Below, in pieces: positions 1 through 12,196 of a stretch of 64,000 nt of DNA (position 1 is its first letter; every line of letters starts with the position of its first letter). The position numbers and the translations under genes are program-made. The stretch spans positions 1,748,501 to 1,812,500 of the forward strand of contig JAGUCH010000002.1 of assembly GCA_019096065.1 (NCBI GenBank), read 5' to 3'. The stretch is from Paracyclopina nana (taxonomy: Eukaryota; Arthropoda; Copepoda; Cyclopoida; Cyclopettidae). Under the pieces are notes generated by a model, which was not told the DNA's origin, made no database searches, and saw only the letters and a program-made list of their open reading frames with translations.

Positions 1-1023
1 ATGGTTTTTTCCAACTTGGAGCACATGGCTAGACATGACAGCTTGAACTTTGCACGCGGAACTTTGGTCTAAGAAGATCTTGTTAGACTCGGCAGCTTGG
101 GACCGCCAGCAGCTTTCTAGAAAACAAGCTGCGCGCCTCAGCCGCTGCCGCTGCTGCTGTCTCAATGTGCAAGCCTTTTCGCCTCAATCTTACTCATATG
201 AAGAATTCTCATCAAAAGCTTAAAAAGGCAAAGCCTTTCTTAATGGCTTTCTAAAATAAGATAAATAACAGCACGTATAATCGGGGATGACAAATGTTCA
301 AGGGAAACACGCGCACTTACTACAAATTAATGCAAATAATAAAATCCCCAAGCAATTTCAGATGAGCTGGACCTATGGCAATGTAGTCGAAGCTGTATAA
401 CAGGAGGAATTTGCTTTCTCTTTCGCTGCAGCAGCAGCTTCAAAAGCTTTTCAGCATTCTGGGGGTGAATGTTCTGCTATATATGAAAGCTGCCAGCAAC
501 TGGATCAATACAACCCTCTGCTACTGCAGTGAAAGAGCCGGCTTTCTCTTACTTTCATCTTTGCCCAAGGGAAAAAAGTGGAATATTAGAAGAAAAATAT
601 TTCTGCCCATATAGGTAAATTAAGGACATGCTTGGCTTTCAATGTCACGGCATGGCCATGATCTTGCAAAACAAATGACAGATCCATTACCACATTTATA
701 TATACTACTAGTACACTCCCTCCTGCTATTTACAAAAAAGGGGTTGTTACTCCCCCCCAACACACACACCACTATTATATACTGTAGGTGTTTGTTGCCT
801 CCCCTGCTGTAAGGGGAAGAAGATGCACTTGATGGTTTATTATTATAGTTTTGCGCGGAGGGGAAGGATCAATTGTCAATGACTTCGCTTGGCCTTGCTG
901 CAAGGCCAGAAGAATGCAGATTTTGTTGGCCTTGTTGTTTCTCCCCTAGCTCACTTTTCTCCCATAGCAATGCAGGATCCCTTCTTTTTCGGCTCTCCGC
1001 AGTCTAGCCAAGTTTATCATACA

Positions 1024-1087
1024 GGATGCGGCTCCGAAATTGCAACCGCGCTACAGCCAATTTTTCGGCTGTATCGGAGCCGCATTC
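1024..1087. repeat. Two-tier hairpin (inverted repeat)
   Basis: Bases 1024-1037 pair with 1074-1087 (13 Watson-Crick pairs plus one G-T). Stacked directly on the 3' side is an inner 7-bp stem, 1052-1058 with 1067-1073, closing an 8-nt loop. A 14-nt bulge lies on the 5' side. It could be a small RNA precursor, the core of a palindromic transposon remnant, or a DNA cruciform. Confidence 0.6.
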
Positions 1088-2151
1088 TGTTTATTAACAC
1101 TTTGTTTGCTTGCATTTTTTACTAGAAATAAAAGGCTTTGCCGAAAATACCAAAATCAAGCCAAAAGTGGCCATAATTTGAATTTTGAACCTCCCGAGCA
1201 GTTTTTCACATAATTTTCGTAATTAATGTGTGATCAATAAATGTCCATGAAAATGGAGTAAAAAAGGAGGAGGTTTTTGGTGCCGTTGGAGCAAGTTTGT
1301 TTTTGCACCTAATTATCCAGCAAAAAAAAAGCCGAGAAGTAGTACAAGCAATTGCTGAATTTTGGCTTGAATAGCTTGACATTGACAGATTAGCCATATT
1401 ACTTTGTGATTTTGGTAGTTATAGAGCAATATAACATTAACAAGGTGCTTTAAAACTCGACATGCATGCATGAAAGAGACTCAGTGGACCATAGAGATGG
1501 ATGATGCACAGTGGGGCATTCAAACTCTGCGCTTCTCAGCCTGAGATGAGCGTATTTTCAGATGATCACTCCCACAGTGAGGCTGGCATGGTCGGTCACC
1601 TGATTTTTCCTTAGACATTCATTCAAAGCTTCCTAGTTAAGGTCAATAATGCACCGGCAATGACTCAACCGAAATCCGGATGCATGCATTTTACTGCACA
1701 TAATCATGTTTGGATATCGGCTTTGGATTCCTCTTTCAAAGCTAAGCTTACAGTAAAAAATGGTGCGAGAATGACAAATTATGGCAGTGGCAAAAAAGTA
1801 GATCAAATTACTTCATTTGGAGCCTTGCAGGGTAAATAAAGCTAAAATGGCTGCTGGAAAAAATGAGCACATGGAGAGGGCATGTAAAGTCCAGGCTGTT
1901 TTGCTCAATATAATGAAATGCGATACATTCACTATACATATACAGTGTGTCCGATCGAATTTAGCGCCTATCACGAAAACACTTGAGCCACCTTTCAACT
2001 TTGCTATTAGATATATATTTATCCCATATACTTGATTGCATTTGCATATTTTCGAGTTTTTCATTATACTATGAAAAATGTAAACATTGCAAAAATCGGA
2101 TTTTTTTTTAATCACAAAAAAATATAGCAATATTATCAAATCAATTTCAAA

Positions 2152-2409
2152 CTTTTCGAGCAAAAGTTGGCCTACAACAAAAATACTAGGGTACTTTCAG
2201 GCAACACAAAATTGTTTTCATTTTGATAATTTTTCCCAAACTTTTAGAGCAAAGTTGGCTTACAGCAAAAAATACCAGGGTACTTTCAGGCAACACAAAA
2301 TTGTTTTCATTTTGATAATTTTTCCCAAACTTTTAGAGCAAAGTTGGCCTACAACTAAAAATACCAGGGTACTTTCAGGCAACACAAAATTGTTTTTCAT
2401 TTTGATAAC
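2152..2409. repeat. Tandem repeat, 89-bp period, about 2.9 copies
   Basis: Copies start at 2152, 2241 and 2330, each 89 bp apart, and differ at only a few positions. The unit contains the word GGGTACTTTCAGGCAACAC. The open frame that runs through it is a by-product of the repeat and not a gene. Confidence 0.85.
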
Positions 2410-4322
2410 TCAGCTGAAGGCAGCTTTAATTTATCCGTGCAGTGTGCTTTAGTTGACATTTTGCTGATGATGCATCTCGACAAAGCATGGGAAAATTTCC
2501 TGAATTATCGACTAAACATCTGCCCAGCAGGGCCATGATTTTGAGCTTGATTGATGCCACTTTTTTCATCAGCAGCAGCTCAACTAACAGCATCAGCAGC
2601 AGCAGCTAAAAATCTCTGCCCAATTTACCACTTATTCCCTTTTTCAACCCCAATTGTATAATGACCTCCCTCCAGTGTGGCCACACTGTTTTGAACAATA
2701 CCAGTGGCCATAAAAGCCCCAAGAAAAAAAGGTATCTCCTATGGTATGAGCTGCATGTCCTGCTGCTGCATTTATTGCACTCAATTAGAGAAAGAGAGCC
2801 GTAATTAAACTTTATTATACACTATATACTGGCCAATTGGAATTACCAGCAAAACCGACATGCACCAAATCAACATTAAGTTGATGAGACGGAGAGTAAA
2901 AAATTCAGGTATTCTTTTGCAGTTAAAGGTGCTTAATGGCAACCTTTGTTGATGTGTGTTTCAACGGCTCCAAATTGAGCTGCTACTACTGAGTTTAACA
3001 TCTGGCTAGCGAGCCACAAACTCATCTCTCAAATTGCAAGCTGCATGTGCATTTCTCACACACACACACGTTTATATGCTCCCGAGTAGACGCAATTCAC
3101 CTATTTTTTGCTCAAATATCACCTACCTTTCCGCGACCTTTGGCATTACATCACAACGCATAAATTACTACATAAGAAGCCTACAGCTTTGATGCTGCTG
3201 GCGTGGAGAGTGAGGCAAAATTTCTCAAACAACAAAAATAATTAAATTCGGTCATGCATGAGAATTGGCTCATTTTTGGAATTCAAGACTCAAGACTAAT
3301 TAGAGAGTCACATTTCGGGTCATGAATTTCGTCTTGACCTCCAACGTTGACCTCAGCCAGCCCTTTAAAAACAACACATGCGTCAATTTCACGGGTCCCG
3401 CCGGTAAATAGAGAATGTATTTCATATTTGTCCACTTCTTATCATGGCGTGGAAATCGCGGGACTGCTCTGAATGTTTTTCTTAGCAGCTCGTATATTTG
3501 CCATCTTCGAGTTCTGGTTCGAGATAACGCAGCAAATAATACCCGTTTTTTCCGCTCTTTTCCCTCCCACGAAATATTTCAGAAAGGGCAAAAAAGTCGT
3601 CTAGACGCCAAAGCAAACAAGAAAGCCGTGAATAAAATACGATTTCAAATCAACTAATAACGACGTATCATACTAGTGCGATCGATGCTCGTTTCATCGA
3701 TTAAATAAATGAGCTTGAAACGAGCTGACATTTCCTAGCTTTTTTTACAACTCAGTCTCTAGCCTCAGCACCACTCACGCATGTGTCACCTTTTTTTCCC
3801 GTCAAAAAGGGGCCATTTTCACAGTGAGAGCTGTGAGAGAGTCCCAAGAGACTTTTAAAAAAATTCCCAAAAAATTCCCAACAAAAAGTCTTACCCGAAA
3901 CGGAGCCAGGCTGCTTTTGAGCGTTGTAATCACTGCTTTGCCACGCTGCAATTGCGGGATTTTTCGCCTTTTTTTGTGGGCCTCAATAATGTTGTGATGT
4001 CCACCCTTGGCTCTGGTCTGGTGCTCACTGCTTACTGCATGTCTACACACCCCACGTTCGGGCAATGTGTGTATACCAACGAAAAGCTGCTTCCTTCGGT
4101 CCTTCGCTCGCGCTGCGCTTCGCTACGCACCAGCTCAGTTAGCGACCCAACTCCGTGCGCGAGACAGCGAGGCGAGCGCGCACCGTTTCGTACTTGGACC
4201 AGCGAAGCAAAGCAAGCTCATAGCAACGCGCGAATAATGAACGAACGGGGCTGAAAAAGCCGGCGGATCTCGAGAGAGAGAGGAAGCTTCCTCTGTTGAC
4301 TCTCTAGTACGCTTTTCGCCCG

Positions 4323-4340
4323 CCAACAGAGGGCGCCAGC
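4323..4340 (+). promoter_or_regulatory. Candidate CTCF-type site
   Basis: CCAACAGAGGGCGCCAGC fits the long-known CTCF core (CCASYAGRKGGCRS). It lies in the GC-rich patch at 4080-4380. This is motif matching by eye only. Confidence 0.4.
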
Positions 4341-5254
4341 GTCGCCTCGCTTGAAAGCAGCGAAAACTTGCGCTGCTTTTATTTAGCGAAGCAAATGAAA
4401 TGGTGCGGGTTGGAATGCACCTGACAAGATGATCTATAATGTAAGGTGACCCCTTATCTCAGCTGTACTTCTACACTTCATCTGACTATGCTATGGAAGG
4501 GCTTCTGACGAAAAAAGTAGAGTTCTATGAATCGTGAGTTTCACAAAAAAGCTGTCAGATGATAGAAAACGCCATTTTTAAGCAATTCTTGTAGTAAAAA
4601 TTCCTTGTCTGGTAAAGCTGATTAACAGGCTCCTCCCACTCGAGCACTAAAAAATTGGCGCTAAAATCTAAATTTGAATTTCCCGCTTTTTCATTGAAGT
4701 AAGCAGCATAAGCGCCACCGCACAAATGACGAAAGAACTAAAATAAGTTTAGTGAATTAGCTTGCATACTTCCGTCTAGAATAGTCATAGTGGATGGCCC
4801 TGGCACCTGAATTAAGTATGTAAAGTTTGATTCATTTTTTTCTTTGCTGGGAAAGCTTGGCTGGCTTGCGAGCATTTATAACTTCAAATAATACCTATGA
4901 AAATTGTAAAAATTGTTTAAAAATTAAAAAACGTGCAGTGAATTCTATTTTGAAAGTGAATAAAGTTCACTATGAAATCTAGGTTAGAAAGTCTAATCTT
5001 AAGGCCGTTCTCATATTGCTAGAAAAAGAAGAAATATCTAAGCTAAGGAAAAGATAGCTCAGCAAACGCTCAATATTTAAAGCAAAGCAGCTACATTTTG
5101 TGAATTTTGAGTGAAGTTGAAAAGTGAAAACCAGCTATATCGCAAGATTATTGATCATGAGAATGTTTTTTTTCTTGATTTATAAGTCATGATAGACTGA
5201 TCAACAAGCTAATTAATTTTAGTTTGACAAGGAATTATAGTAGTGTGATAAGTT

Positions 5255-6374
5255 ATGCATTTTGTCGTTTTCTCTTTGCTACTCTTCGCTCTGGTTGAGG
5301 CTGAATTAAATGGAACAGAGTTAGAGGCTGGAAAATACCTCTTGGTGGAAGTGGCTGATCATGATTTAGCCCAAATGGTGAGCAAAATCCATGGCAATTC
5401 ACACCATGAAAACCACCATTCCGAAGAGTCCAAGTCTAGTGAGTCCAAGTCCAGTGAGTCCAAGTCCAGTGAATCAAAGTCCAGTGAATCTGATTCCAAT
5501 GAATCTGAAGATGATTCCATTGAATATGCAATTTATGAAAACGATCCCAATGAAATTGTACCATTGCCTGGTATGAAATATTTTAATAATATTGGCTATA
5601 ACACCGCAATAACGACTAAAATTTTTTAGGTGTTAGGCATTTTACAGCCCCCAGCCCTATTGGGAAATTATTGAGAAACATTTTTTTCCAATACCACGAC
5701 GGTAAACAATTTTCTCCATTATTTCTGGAAAGTCTTATTTGCTGTTCATTTTGCAGGTCGTTATGCTCCTCCCAAAAAAGTCATTCATGTGAGGCCAGCC
5801 CAATTGGGTGCAGATGACCTTGAGTATGAAGAATCAGGCAAGTTTGCTACCCTGAAAAACTGCATAAAATCACCATCTCATTCGGATTTTTTAGGTGAAA
5901 ATGGAATTTTTCCTGAGGAAGTTCCAATAATAAGCTCAGAACGAGACTTTGAACCTCCATGTAAGTAGGTAATTTTTCATCTATAATAGATGTTGATAGA
6001 TGTTAGCTGAAAATGAGTATTTTTGGGGGGGATTGTAATTATTTGTAATTCTATCATTTTCAGCTCTCATCACGCAGCAAATTTTTAGAAGTCGCAAGCA
6101 CAGTGAGTGAATCTGTATTCTAAATTATTCATAAGAGAACTAAGGTATATTCTAATAATTTTAAATTACTTTAATTTTTGCAGTGGCTGGTAACAAGCCC
6201 ATTGTTGGTGCAATGCATTTGAATAAAGTGTTGGTGCATGACATGTTTCCTGCACTTGAAGACATTGAATATTGGGTGAGTCACTAATAATTTAAACCTA
6301 AAATAACTCGCAATTCTATCAACTTTTTCCTCAAGGACGGAGCAATCCCAAAAATGGCTGACGAAATGGTTTAA
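5255..6374 (+). CDS. Secreted Ser/Glu/Lys-rich protein, unknown function
   Basis: I do not recognise the family. Proposed exons are 5255-5570, 5757-5837, 5895-5960, 6064-6102, 6184-6275 and 6336-6374, giving 210 residues. The first 16 residues (MHFVVFSLLLFALVEA) form a clear signal peptide. Residues about 50-85 are a low-complexity block with a His-rich start and repeated KSSES units, rich in potential phosphorylation or glycosylation sites. The rest is acidic with no Cys pattern, and ends DEMV. A polyadenylation signal follows at about 6398. The 57-nt intron 5838-5894 has a GC donor (GCAAGT) and is itself in frame without a stop, so a 19-residue longer form is possible. Such composition is common in cuticle, silk or salivary-type proteins, but that is only suggestive. 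Confidence 0.7.
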
Positions 6375-6708
6375 TTAAAATTTTGCTCTTCCTTCATAAA
6401 TAAAATAACAGCCAAAAAAAGAGCTTTTAGATACTATAATATGTGCATACCTTAATGTCATCCTTACAGTAAATGTGGTTTATAGGCAAAAAAGTTAAAA
6501 GTTCATTAATTACCTGGTTTTTTTCTGCTAGATAAATCGTAGTAAAGTTAAAAGAATGGGGACTGTTTAATAGAAAGTGGGCATTTCTAGCTTAATATTT
6601 TTTTGGAGAAAGTTGTAATTTCTGAAGTACTTTAAAGGTGCAAATAACGCAAATCAACATTTGATTTGTTTTTCACTTCACACCGAATTATAGGTAAATT
6701 GCTGACAT

Positions 6709-7859
6709 TTATTTGTTGCCTTCAACTGATTTCCACTTGTGTGCCTTTTCAAATCCATTTCTGCCTTCTTGATAATCTCTTATGGCTTGGGATATTTCTT
6801 GTTGAGTATTCATCACAAAAGGGCCATGCTGAACAATGGGCTCATTGAGTGGCTCTCCTAAAATGTCCTTATGTGAACAAAAGCAGTGGTACAAGAATTG
6901 AAAACAAATGATTTACCAGCAATAAGGACAAATTTAGCCTCACAAGTTTCATTGGGATTTGTAAAGCAAACTTTGTCCCCATCTTTAGCAAAAACTACAG
7001 TGTGGTGAGCTTTCACCAGTTTTTCTTCTGGACCTTTAAAAAAATTCTGAGTCAAATAATCAGGATGAATCAACATGTTTAGCTTTACCAAGGCTGATTT
7101 CCCCTTCTAGGGTATAAATGAAACAAGTCCATCCTTTCGGAATGGTCTGAGTAAATTCTCCTCCAGGTTGAACTAGGAAATCAAGGTAATAAGTGGGTGT
7201 CCTAGTTCTTACAGGTGATTTGATGCTCATTGACTCTCCTGCAATGACTTGCAGAAAAAAATGGCTGTTTAAAAAACCTAAATATTAATCAGCCAAATTC
7301 AGCTACCTTTAACAGTGACTCCATTCTCTTGGCCAATTGGAATATCTTTGGCTTGCAACTCTTGGTATTCAGGCTCCACCATCTTGAACTCTTTTTCAAA
7401 TTCACCCAAATTTAAAATTAAGACAGTTATCTTCAATGGATGTTTTTTTAAAGAATGTAGTATTTGCCTGCAAGCCTCTGGAATCCACAAAACCTGGCAT
7501 TTCCGAATGCACAACTCCTTTTCCAGCTGTCATCCATTGGAGGTCTCCAGGCTTCAAAGTTCCTTTATGGCCGCAAAAATCCTCATGGGTAAATTCGCCC
7601 TGGAAAAAAAAATGCAAAATTAAGCTCAGCTTCGAAGAAAAGCAAGCAGACTTACTTCTAGTAAATAAGAGACTGTTTCAAAGCCTCTGTGTGGATGGTC
7701 AGGAAAACCAGCTCCATCTTTGGCATTTCCAGCAAATTCATCAAGCAGCAAAAAAGGGTCCAAATTTTTTAGTTCAGCTCTTCCAATTGATCTTCTCACT
7801 TTTGCTCCTCTGCCTTCCGATTGCCATTTGCTTTCCACCACTTTTTCGACCTTTTTCAT
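6709..7859 (-). CDS. Pir: Pirin, iron-binding cupin
   Basis: Pirin is a nuclear Fe-dependent bicupin (transcription co-regulator; quercetinase-like in some species). Exons in transcript order are 7859-7656, 7599-7468, 7430-7307, 7247-7089, 7033-6917 and 6857-6709, giving 294 residues against 290 in human. Seen in the translation: the opening [15 protein letters not shown], metal-site segments [10 protein letters not shown] and HSEMP, and the C-terminal [15 protein letters not shown] and NGFEKA. The start at 7859 matches the usual start position in the family. One oddity: after GLQ, where the family has LWVNL, the frame shifts. The only fix I see is a 37-nt intron (7431-7467) with a GC donor, or else a 1-base indel. 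All other exons are intact, so I do not call it a pseudogene. It is divergent from the sulfotransferase gene, with 345 bp between start codons. Confidence 0.9.
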
Positions 7860-8204
7860 GCCTGTTTTTGAAATGCTGCCAACAAAACCAGCTCAAGTAA
7901 TAATTAAGGTATGATTGTGAACATGCTCTAAGCACCTTGCTTACTTTCTGTTTTTCTGCCGTCTCAGGAATACAGCGCAAAATGAGAATTGTTATCTCGC
8001 AACCTTTACTTATTGAGAGCAACAGAGGGAAAAGTATGACCGTAACTGAGGATTTTACTGTAGCAATTCCATGTTTACGTTGAAATGTCATTTTATAAAG
8101 GGAAATGTCGAGATATGATGTTCCTTTTACCCATACATCATCAAGTGTGGTCTTTTTAGAATCGGCAGATGTTACTTGTGGCCTAAAAAAAGTTTGTTTA
8201 TATC

Positions 8205-9412
8205 ATGCGAAAACAGCTAAAATCAATTTTGATGGTTTCACTGCTTTGCATGGCTTTGCTGAAAAGGTTTTTGGTCATGCATCAATGCTTGGGTCAGCTA
8301 GACAACAGGCTCAAAATCCTCTCAGTCAAAAAGCTAGAGCCTTCAGCAAAATCGCCCATGAATGAGTCAATTTTCTTGGAAAGGCGGGAAAAAATTCGCT
8401 CCATTTGTGAGTTGGAAGTGCCCAAGGATAAGGCAGTGCCCAAATTGGACCAGATTTTGGTGCTAAAAAGCCACAAGTTGGCTTGGTGCCCTGTTTTCAA
8501 GGCTGGCTCCAGTACCTGGATTTCAATTCTGCTCAAAATTGCTGACCAGGACCTTGTAAGATTTTTTTAAATTCATATGTTTAAAAAATCATATTTGTTG
8601 TTAAGGTGAAAGAGGCTAGAATGAAGTACGAATATGAGCCCTTAAATCAAGTCAAGCACATTGCACCAAGTTTGCCCCTTGATGAATGGGAAAAGTTGCT
8701 TCCTTTTCTGGACCACATTCTAGAAAGCTTTATCGTGGTCAGACACCCTTTCGACAGATTAGTATCGGCTTTCCGAGACAAATTTGAAAGAGTTCCTGAT
8801 GAAGAAATATCGGAGTTGAGCTACTTCAGGGAAAAATATGGGGCTCAAATTATTTCAGAAAATCGCGAAAAAGCCTTGAAAAAATTCCCTTTACATCCAT
8901 TTGAAGATGAAGTGCCCATCTTTTGGGAGTTTGCTCAATTCATCATAAGACATCACCGTTCAAGATTCTCATTGAGGTACCTACTTTTAAAAGCAAATTA
9001 GCGCTACTTGTTGAGAAATGTTTATATAAGGTCCATGAATGAACACTGGATGCCCATGTACCATTACTGCTCAGTGTGCACTCTAAATTACAAATATGTG
9101 ATAAAAATGGAAAATTTAAGGGAAGAAGCTGCTTTATTTTTACAGCTAGTTTTAGACCAGAGTTACTCCAATGATATCAGCAAATTGGTGATTATTCACG
9201 AAAATGAAAGCAAATCCAGGTGATCAAGACAAGCATTATACCAAGCAGGAAACTGTATTAATTCTGAGTTTAATTTCAGCAACCAAATCACTCAAGAGTA
9301 CTTTGAAATGCTGAGTGAGTCTGACGTGACAAAGTTGTACAATATTTACAAATATGACTTTCTACTGTTTGGCTACTCCTTCACATTTTTAAACATTACT
9401 TTGCCCTCATGA
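8205..9412 (+). CDS. Carbohydrate sulfotransferase, CHST11-14 type
   Basis: A Golgi type II enzyme that moves sulfate from PAPS to a glycan, most likely chondroitin/dermatan or a related GalNAc-containing chain. Exons are 8205-8555, 8606-8976, 9031-9219 and 9280-9412, giving 347 residues. Residues about 7-25 form the signal anchor. The 5'-phosphosulfate loop is FKAGSSTW, the 3'-phosphate site is VVRHPFDRLVSAFRDKF, and family C-terminal motifs are NEHWMPMYHYCSVC and LYNIYKYDFLLFGYS. The short 54-nt intron 8977-9030 is required: reading through it gives a stop. A polyadenylation signal follows at about 9429. The family (Sulfotransfer_2) is secure. The exact acceptor sugar is not, and HNK-1 or chondroitin 4-O activity are both possible. 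Confidence 0.88.
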
Positions 9413-9704
9413 CACAAATGAGGAATTCAATAAAAAAAAACCAAATCCTTTTTTGCATGATTGGCTACATTATCACACTCAATTTTGTAATTCGAGGCTG
9501 ACTCTGACATCAAATGTAAGGCAGCCTTTTTTAATAGGGAGAATAAAGTGAAATTTGACACTTGCACGACAATTCCCATAAGAAAATCCATTAATTTTTT
9601 TTGTTCAACGCATCAAGAACAGAACTTGAACTCGAGAAAAATAAACAGACTTATCCAGTTTTTTCTGTGTGTGTGTGTTTGGCTGGTGGTGGAAAAAGGG
9701 CAAA

Positions 9705-11656
9705 ATGTCGTCTGAGAAAAGTGATCAAATCCTGGATGTCATTGGGGATTTTGGAAAGTGGCAAGCCTTTGCTGTCCTCAACACACTTCCTGTCTACGTC
9801 ATTTTTCAATGGTACATTGTGGCAACTCCATTTTTGTCCTTACAAGGTGATTTCTGGTGCAAATCTGGAGCCAATAACAGAAGCTTCAATTCTCTTGATA
9901 TTTTGAACTCCACATCCTTAAAGGTACTATAATGATTTTCCCACATCTTCAAAAAGAAATGAATTAATTACTTTTGTGCTCTATAGCAAAATGAGTCTCA
10001 AGACAGTTGCTTTTACTATGATCAAGACACAGAATCTGCCTCAAAATGTCAGGAATTCGGCTATGATTTCACCAACTTTGAATCCTCCATTGTCACAGAT
10101 GTAAGATGGAAAATTCATGAAAAAAGCTTGCCCTGTAAATAATGCATAAATCAAAGTTCAATCTAGTCTGTGAAAATGAGTATTTGGTTGCCCTGAGTCA
10201 GTCTATTTACATGCTTGGAGTGTCAGTCGGCTATGTTGGAGCTGGCATTGTGGCAGACAAATTTGGCAGGAAAATCTGCCTCATTGCTTTCATGCTGGCC
10301 AACACAATTTGCAATGGCATCATGGCTTTCTCTCCAGACATTATTACCTACATTATTCTAAGGACTGTGGCTTCCGGATGTCAAACTGCATGTGTGACCA
10401 TCTCCTATGTTTTGGTAATGGAAGTCATTGGTGGGAAATGGAAGGGCCTCTTTGGAGCTGGCACTTATCTCCCTTATGCAGTTGGCTACATGACATTGCC
10501 ACTTTTTTCTTACTTCCTGAGAAACTGGAGGCATCTTCAGCTAGCAATCACACTTGTGCCAGCAATGTTACCTTTCATTTACATTTTTACCCTCAGTGAA
10601 AGCCCGAGATGGCTTCTTTCTCAAGGCAGCATTTCCTCTTAAAAGTAAACCTTTCTTGGTGATGCCAATCCCTGAAATTGCTCAAAATTCAAATCCAGTA
10701 TTAAATAGCAAGTAACTAAATGCATTCCAAGTCATTCATGGGAAAGGTTTACTTTTAAAGTTGCACCCATCAGGAAAAGTTGAAGAGGCTCAAAAAGTGC
10801 TCGAAAAAGCCAATATCACAAATAATAGGAGCAAAAGCGCCACTGACATAACCTTGGAGCCAACTGGTAGCTCAGCTGAGCAAAATGCCTCGTTTCTGGA
10901 TCTCCTGAAAACGCCAAATTTGCGCAAAAACACTCTGGTGCAATTCTTCAATTTTTTCACCTGTGGTTCTGTCTACTACACCCTGACCTTTGACGATGGT
11001 GACCTGATTCCTGGCAATATCTATTTAAATGCTTTGGTCTCTGGAGCCACTGAAATCCCCACATTTTTCCTCTCTTACATAGTGCTTCAATATTTTGGCA
11101 GGAAGAAGCCAGTGGTGGGATTATTTGCTCTTATTGGAGTTGCTTTTATTGCCAGCTTTTTGGTGGAAAATCCAATTGCCAAAATGGCTCTCACTCTCTT
11201 TGGCAAATTCGGAATCAACTGCGCCTATGTTATTGTTGAGATTCAAGCAGCTGAGATTTATCCCACAGTGCTGAGATCCACAGGCTGGGGCGCTTGCTCA
11301 GCTGTGGGCAGCTTTGGCACAATTCTGGCGCCAATTCTCAGCCATCAATTGGTAACTCAGCTCTTCAGCTAAATTTTCTTTGTAATGGCTGAATTATTGT
11401 ACCTTCATAGGCTAAATTGCATCAAAGTGCTATAATTATTGTGTTTGCTTCATTTGCCATCTTGGCTGCATTTTTGTCTCTACTTCTGCCAAATACTGGG
11501 CCAGGTGTCTCAGTACCTGACACCATTGAGGAAGGTGAGACCTTTATCCTATTCAGATTTTAAGTAAGGATGCTAACCATGCTTTTAGGTGAAAATCTTG
11601 GCAAAAATGAAGATTCCTTTGGTTTTCTTGGATGTAAAAGGGGCGCAACGTCTTAA
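9705..11656 (+). CDS. SLC22-type organic ion transporter (MFS)
   Basis: A plasma-membrane transporter of the organic cation/anion/carnitine family. Exons are 9705-9923, 9987-10100, 10157-10625, 10774-11351, 11411-11534 and 11589-11656, giving 523 residues. Typical features: TM1 near residue 20, then a Cys-containing extracellular loop ending VTDFNLVCENEYLVAL. The TM2-3 signature ADKFGRK follows, then SESPRWLL after TM6, the cytosolic KVEEAQKVLEKA helix, and a late YPTVLRSTGWG motif. The junction between exons 3 and 4 is unusual. No GT donor keeps the frame, and the only in-frame solution is a GC-AG intron (10626-10773) that holds a 120-bp palindromic element. If that intron is not removed, the protein stops after TM6. 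Substrate cannot be inferred. Confidence 0.85.
10639..10758. mobile_element. Short palindromic MITE-like element
   Basis: A perfect 17-bp inverted repeat (10639-10655 and 10742-10758) begins and ends with TTAA. The 120-bp size, terminal inverted repeats and TTAA ends resemble a non-autonomous piggyBac-like element, though the inner sequence is not the classic CCC start. It lies wholly inside the non-canonical intron of the SLC22-type gene. Confidence 0.5.
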
Positions 11657-12196
11657 AAAAGCAGAATCATGCATTGTTCTACTTAGGAGGAAACCACATC
11701 TAAGTTGTCTAGGTCTTAAAACAAAGTTGCTTAATAAAACCTTTTGTGTTCCACATTATTAAATCTTAGGTAGAATAGCTATTTTCAAGTGCCATTCCTA
11801 TTATGCAATTTAAACTAGCCTAAAACCAGTATTACTAATTAATTTTACCAATTAATATCCATTAATTGCAAGCATTAAAGGGTGGATAAAATGGTAATTT
11901 GGAGCAATCATAATGAAACTGAAAAAAGTAACTACATTGAGTATTTTTTAATGCAGGATATCAAAAACTGTTACCTTGATTGGCAAATAAAGCTAAACTT
12001 CCGTTTAAAAGATCTTTTAATGAAGTGCGCGTTTTTTAATCTAAAAAACGTGTCATTGCAGTGAAAAGAAGTCAACTCAATTAATATGATCCACCTGTCA
12101 AAGGTAAACATACTACAGCAGTTAATGGGAAAACAGTCTATTTAGAGCATAATATAACATGTCATATTGAATACAATATCCTAGCAAGTGTCAAAG

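Larger units (their letters stand above)
1..5254. other. Non-coding stretch before the first gene
   Basis: No open frame here has splice signals, a signal peptide or a recognisable domain, so I call no gene. It holds a strong hairpin near 1024-1087, an 89-bp tandem repeat at 2152-2409, a short CA run near 3056-3069, and a GC-rich patch at about 4080-4380 containing a CTCF-like motif. The GC-rich patch could be a promoter of an unseen gene, but I cannot link it to one. Confidence 0.6.

Noticed and set aside
2087-2452. 121-residue + strand open frame
   Set aside because: It follows the 89-bp tandem repeat and has no recognisable composition or splice context.
3056-3069. CA dinucleotide run
   Set aside because: Only about seven units, so an ordinary microsatellite.
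6917-7247. Idea that pirin is a pseudogene because of the frame change after GLQ
   Set aside because: All other exons, splice sites and metal ligands are intact over 294 residues, so a micro-intron or local indel is more likely.
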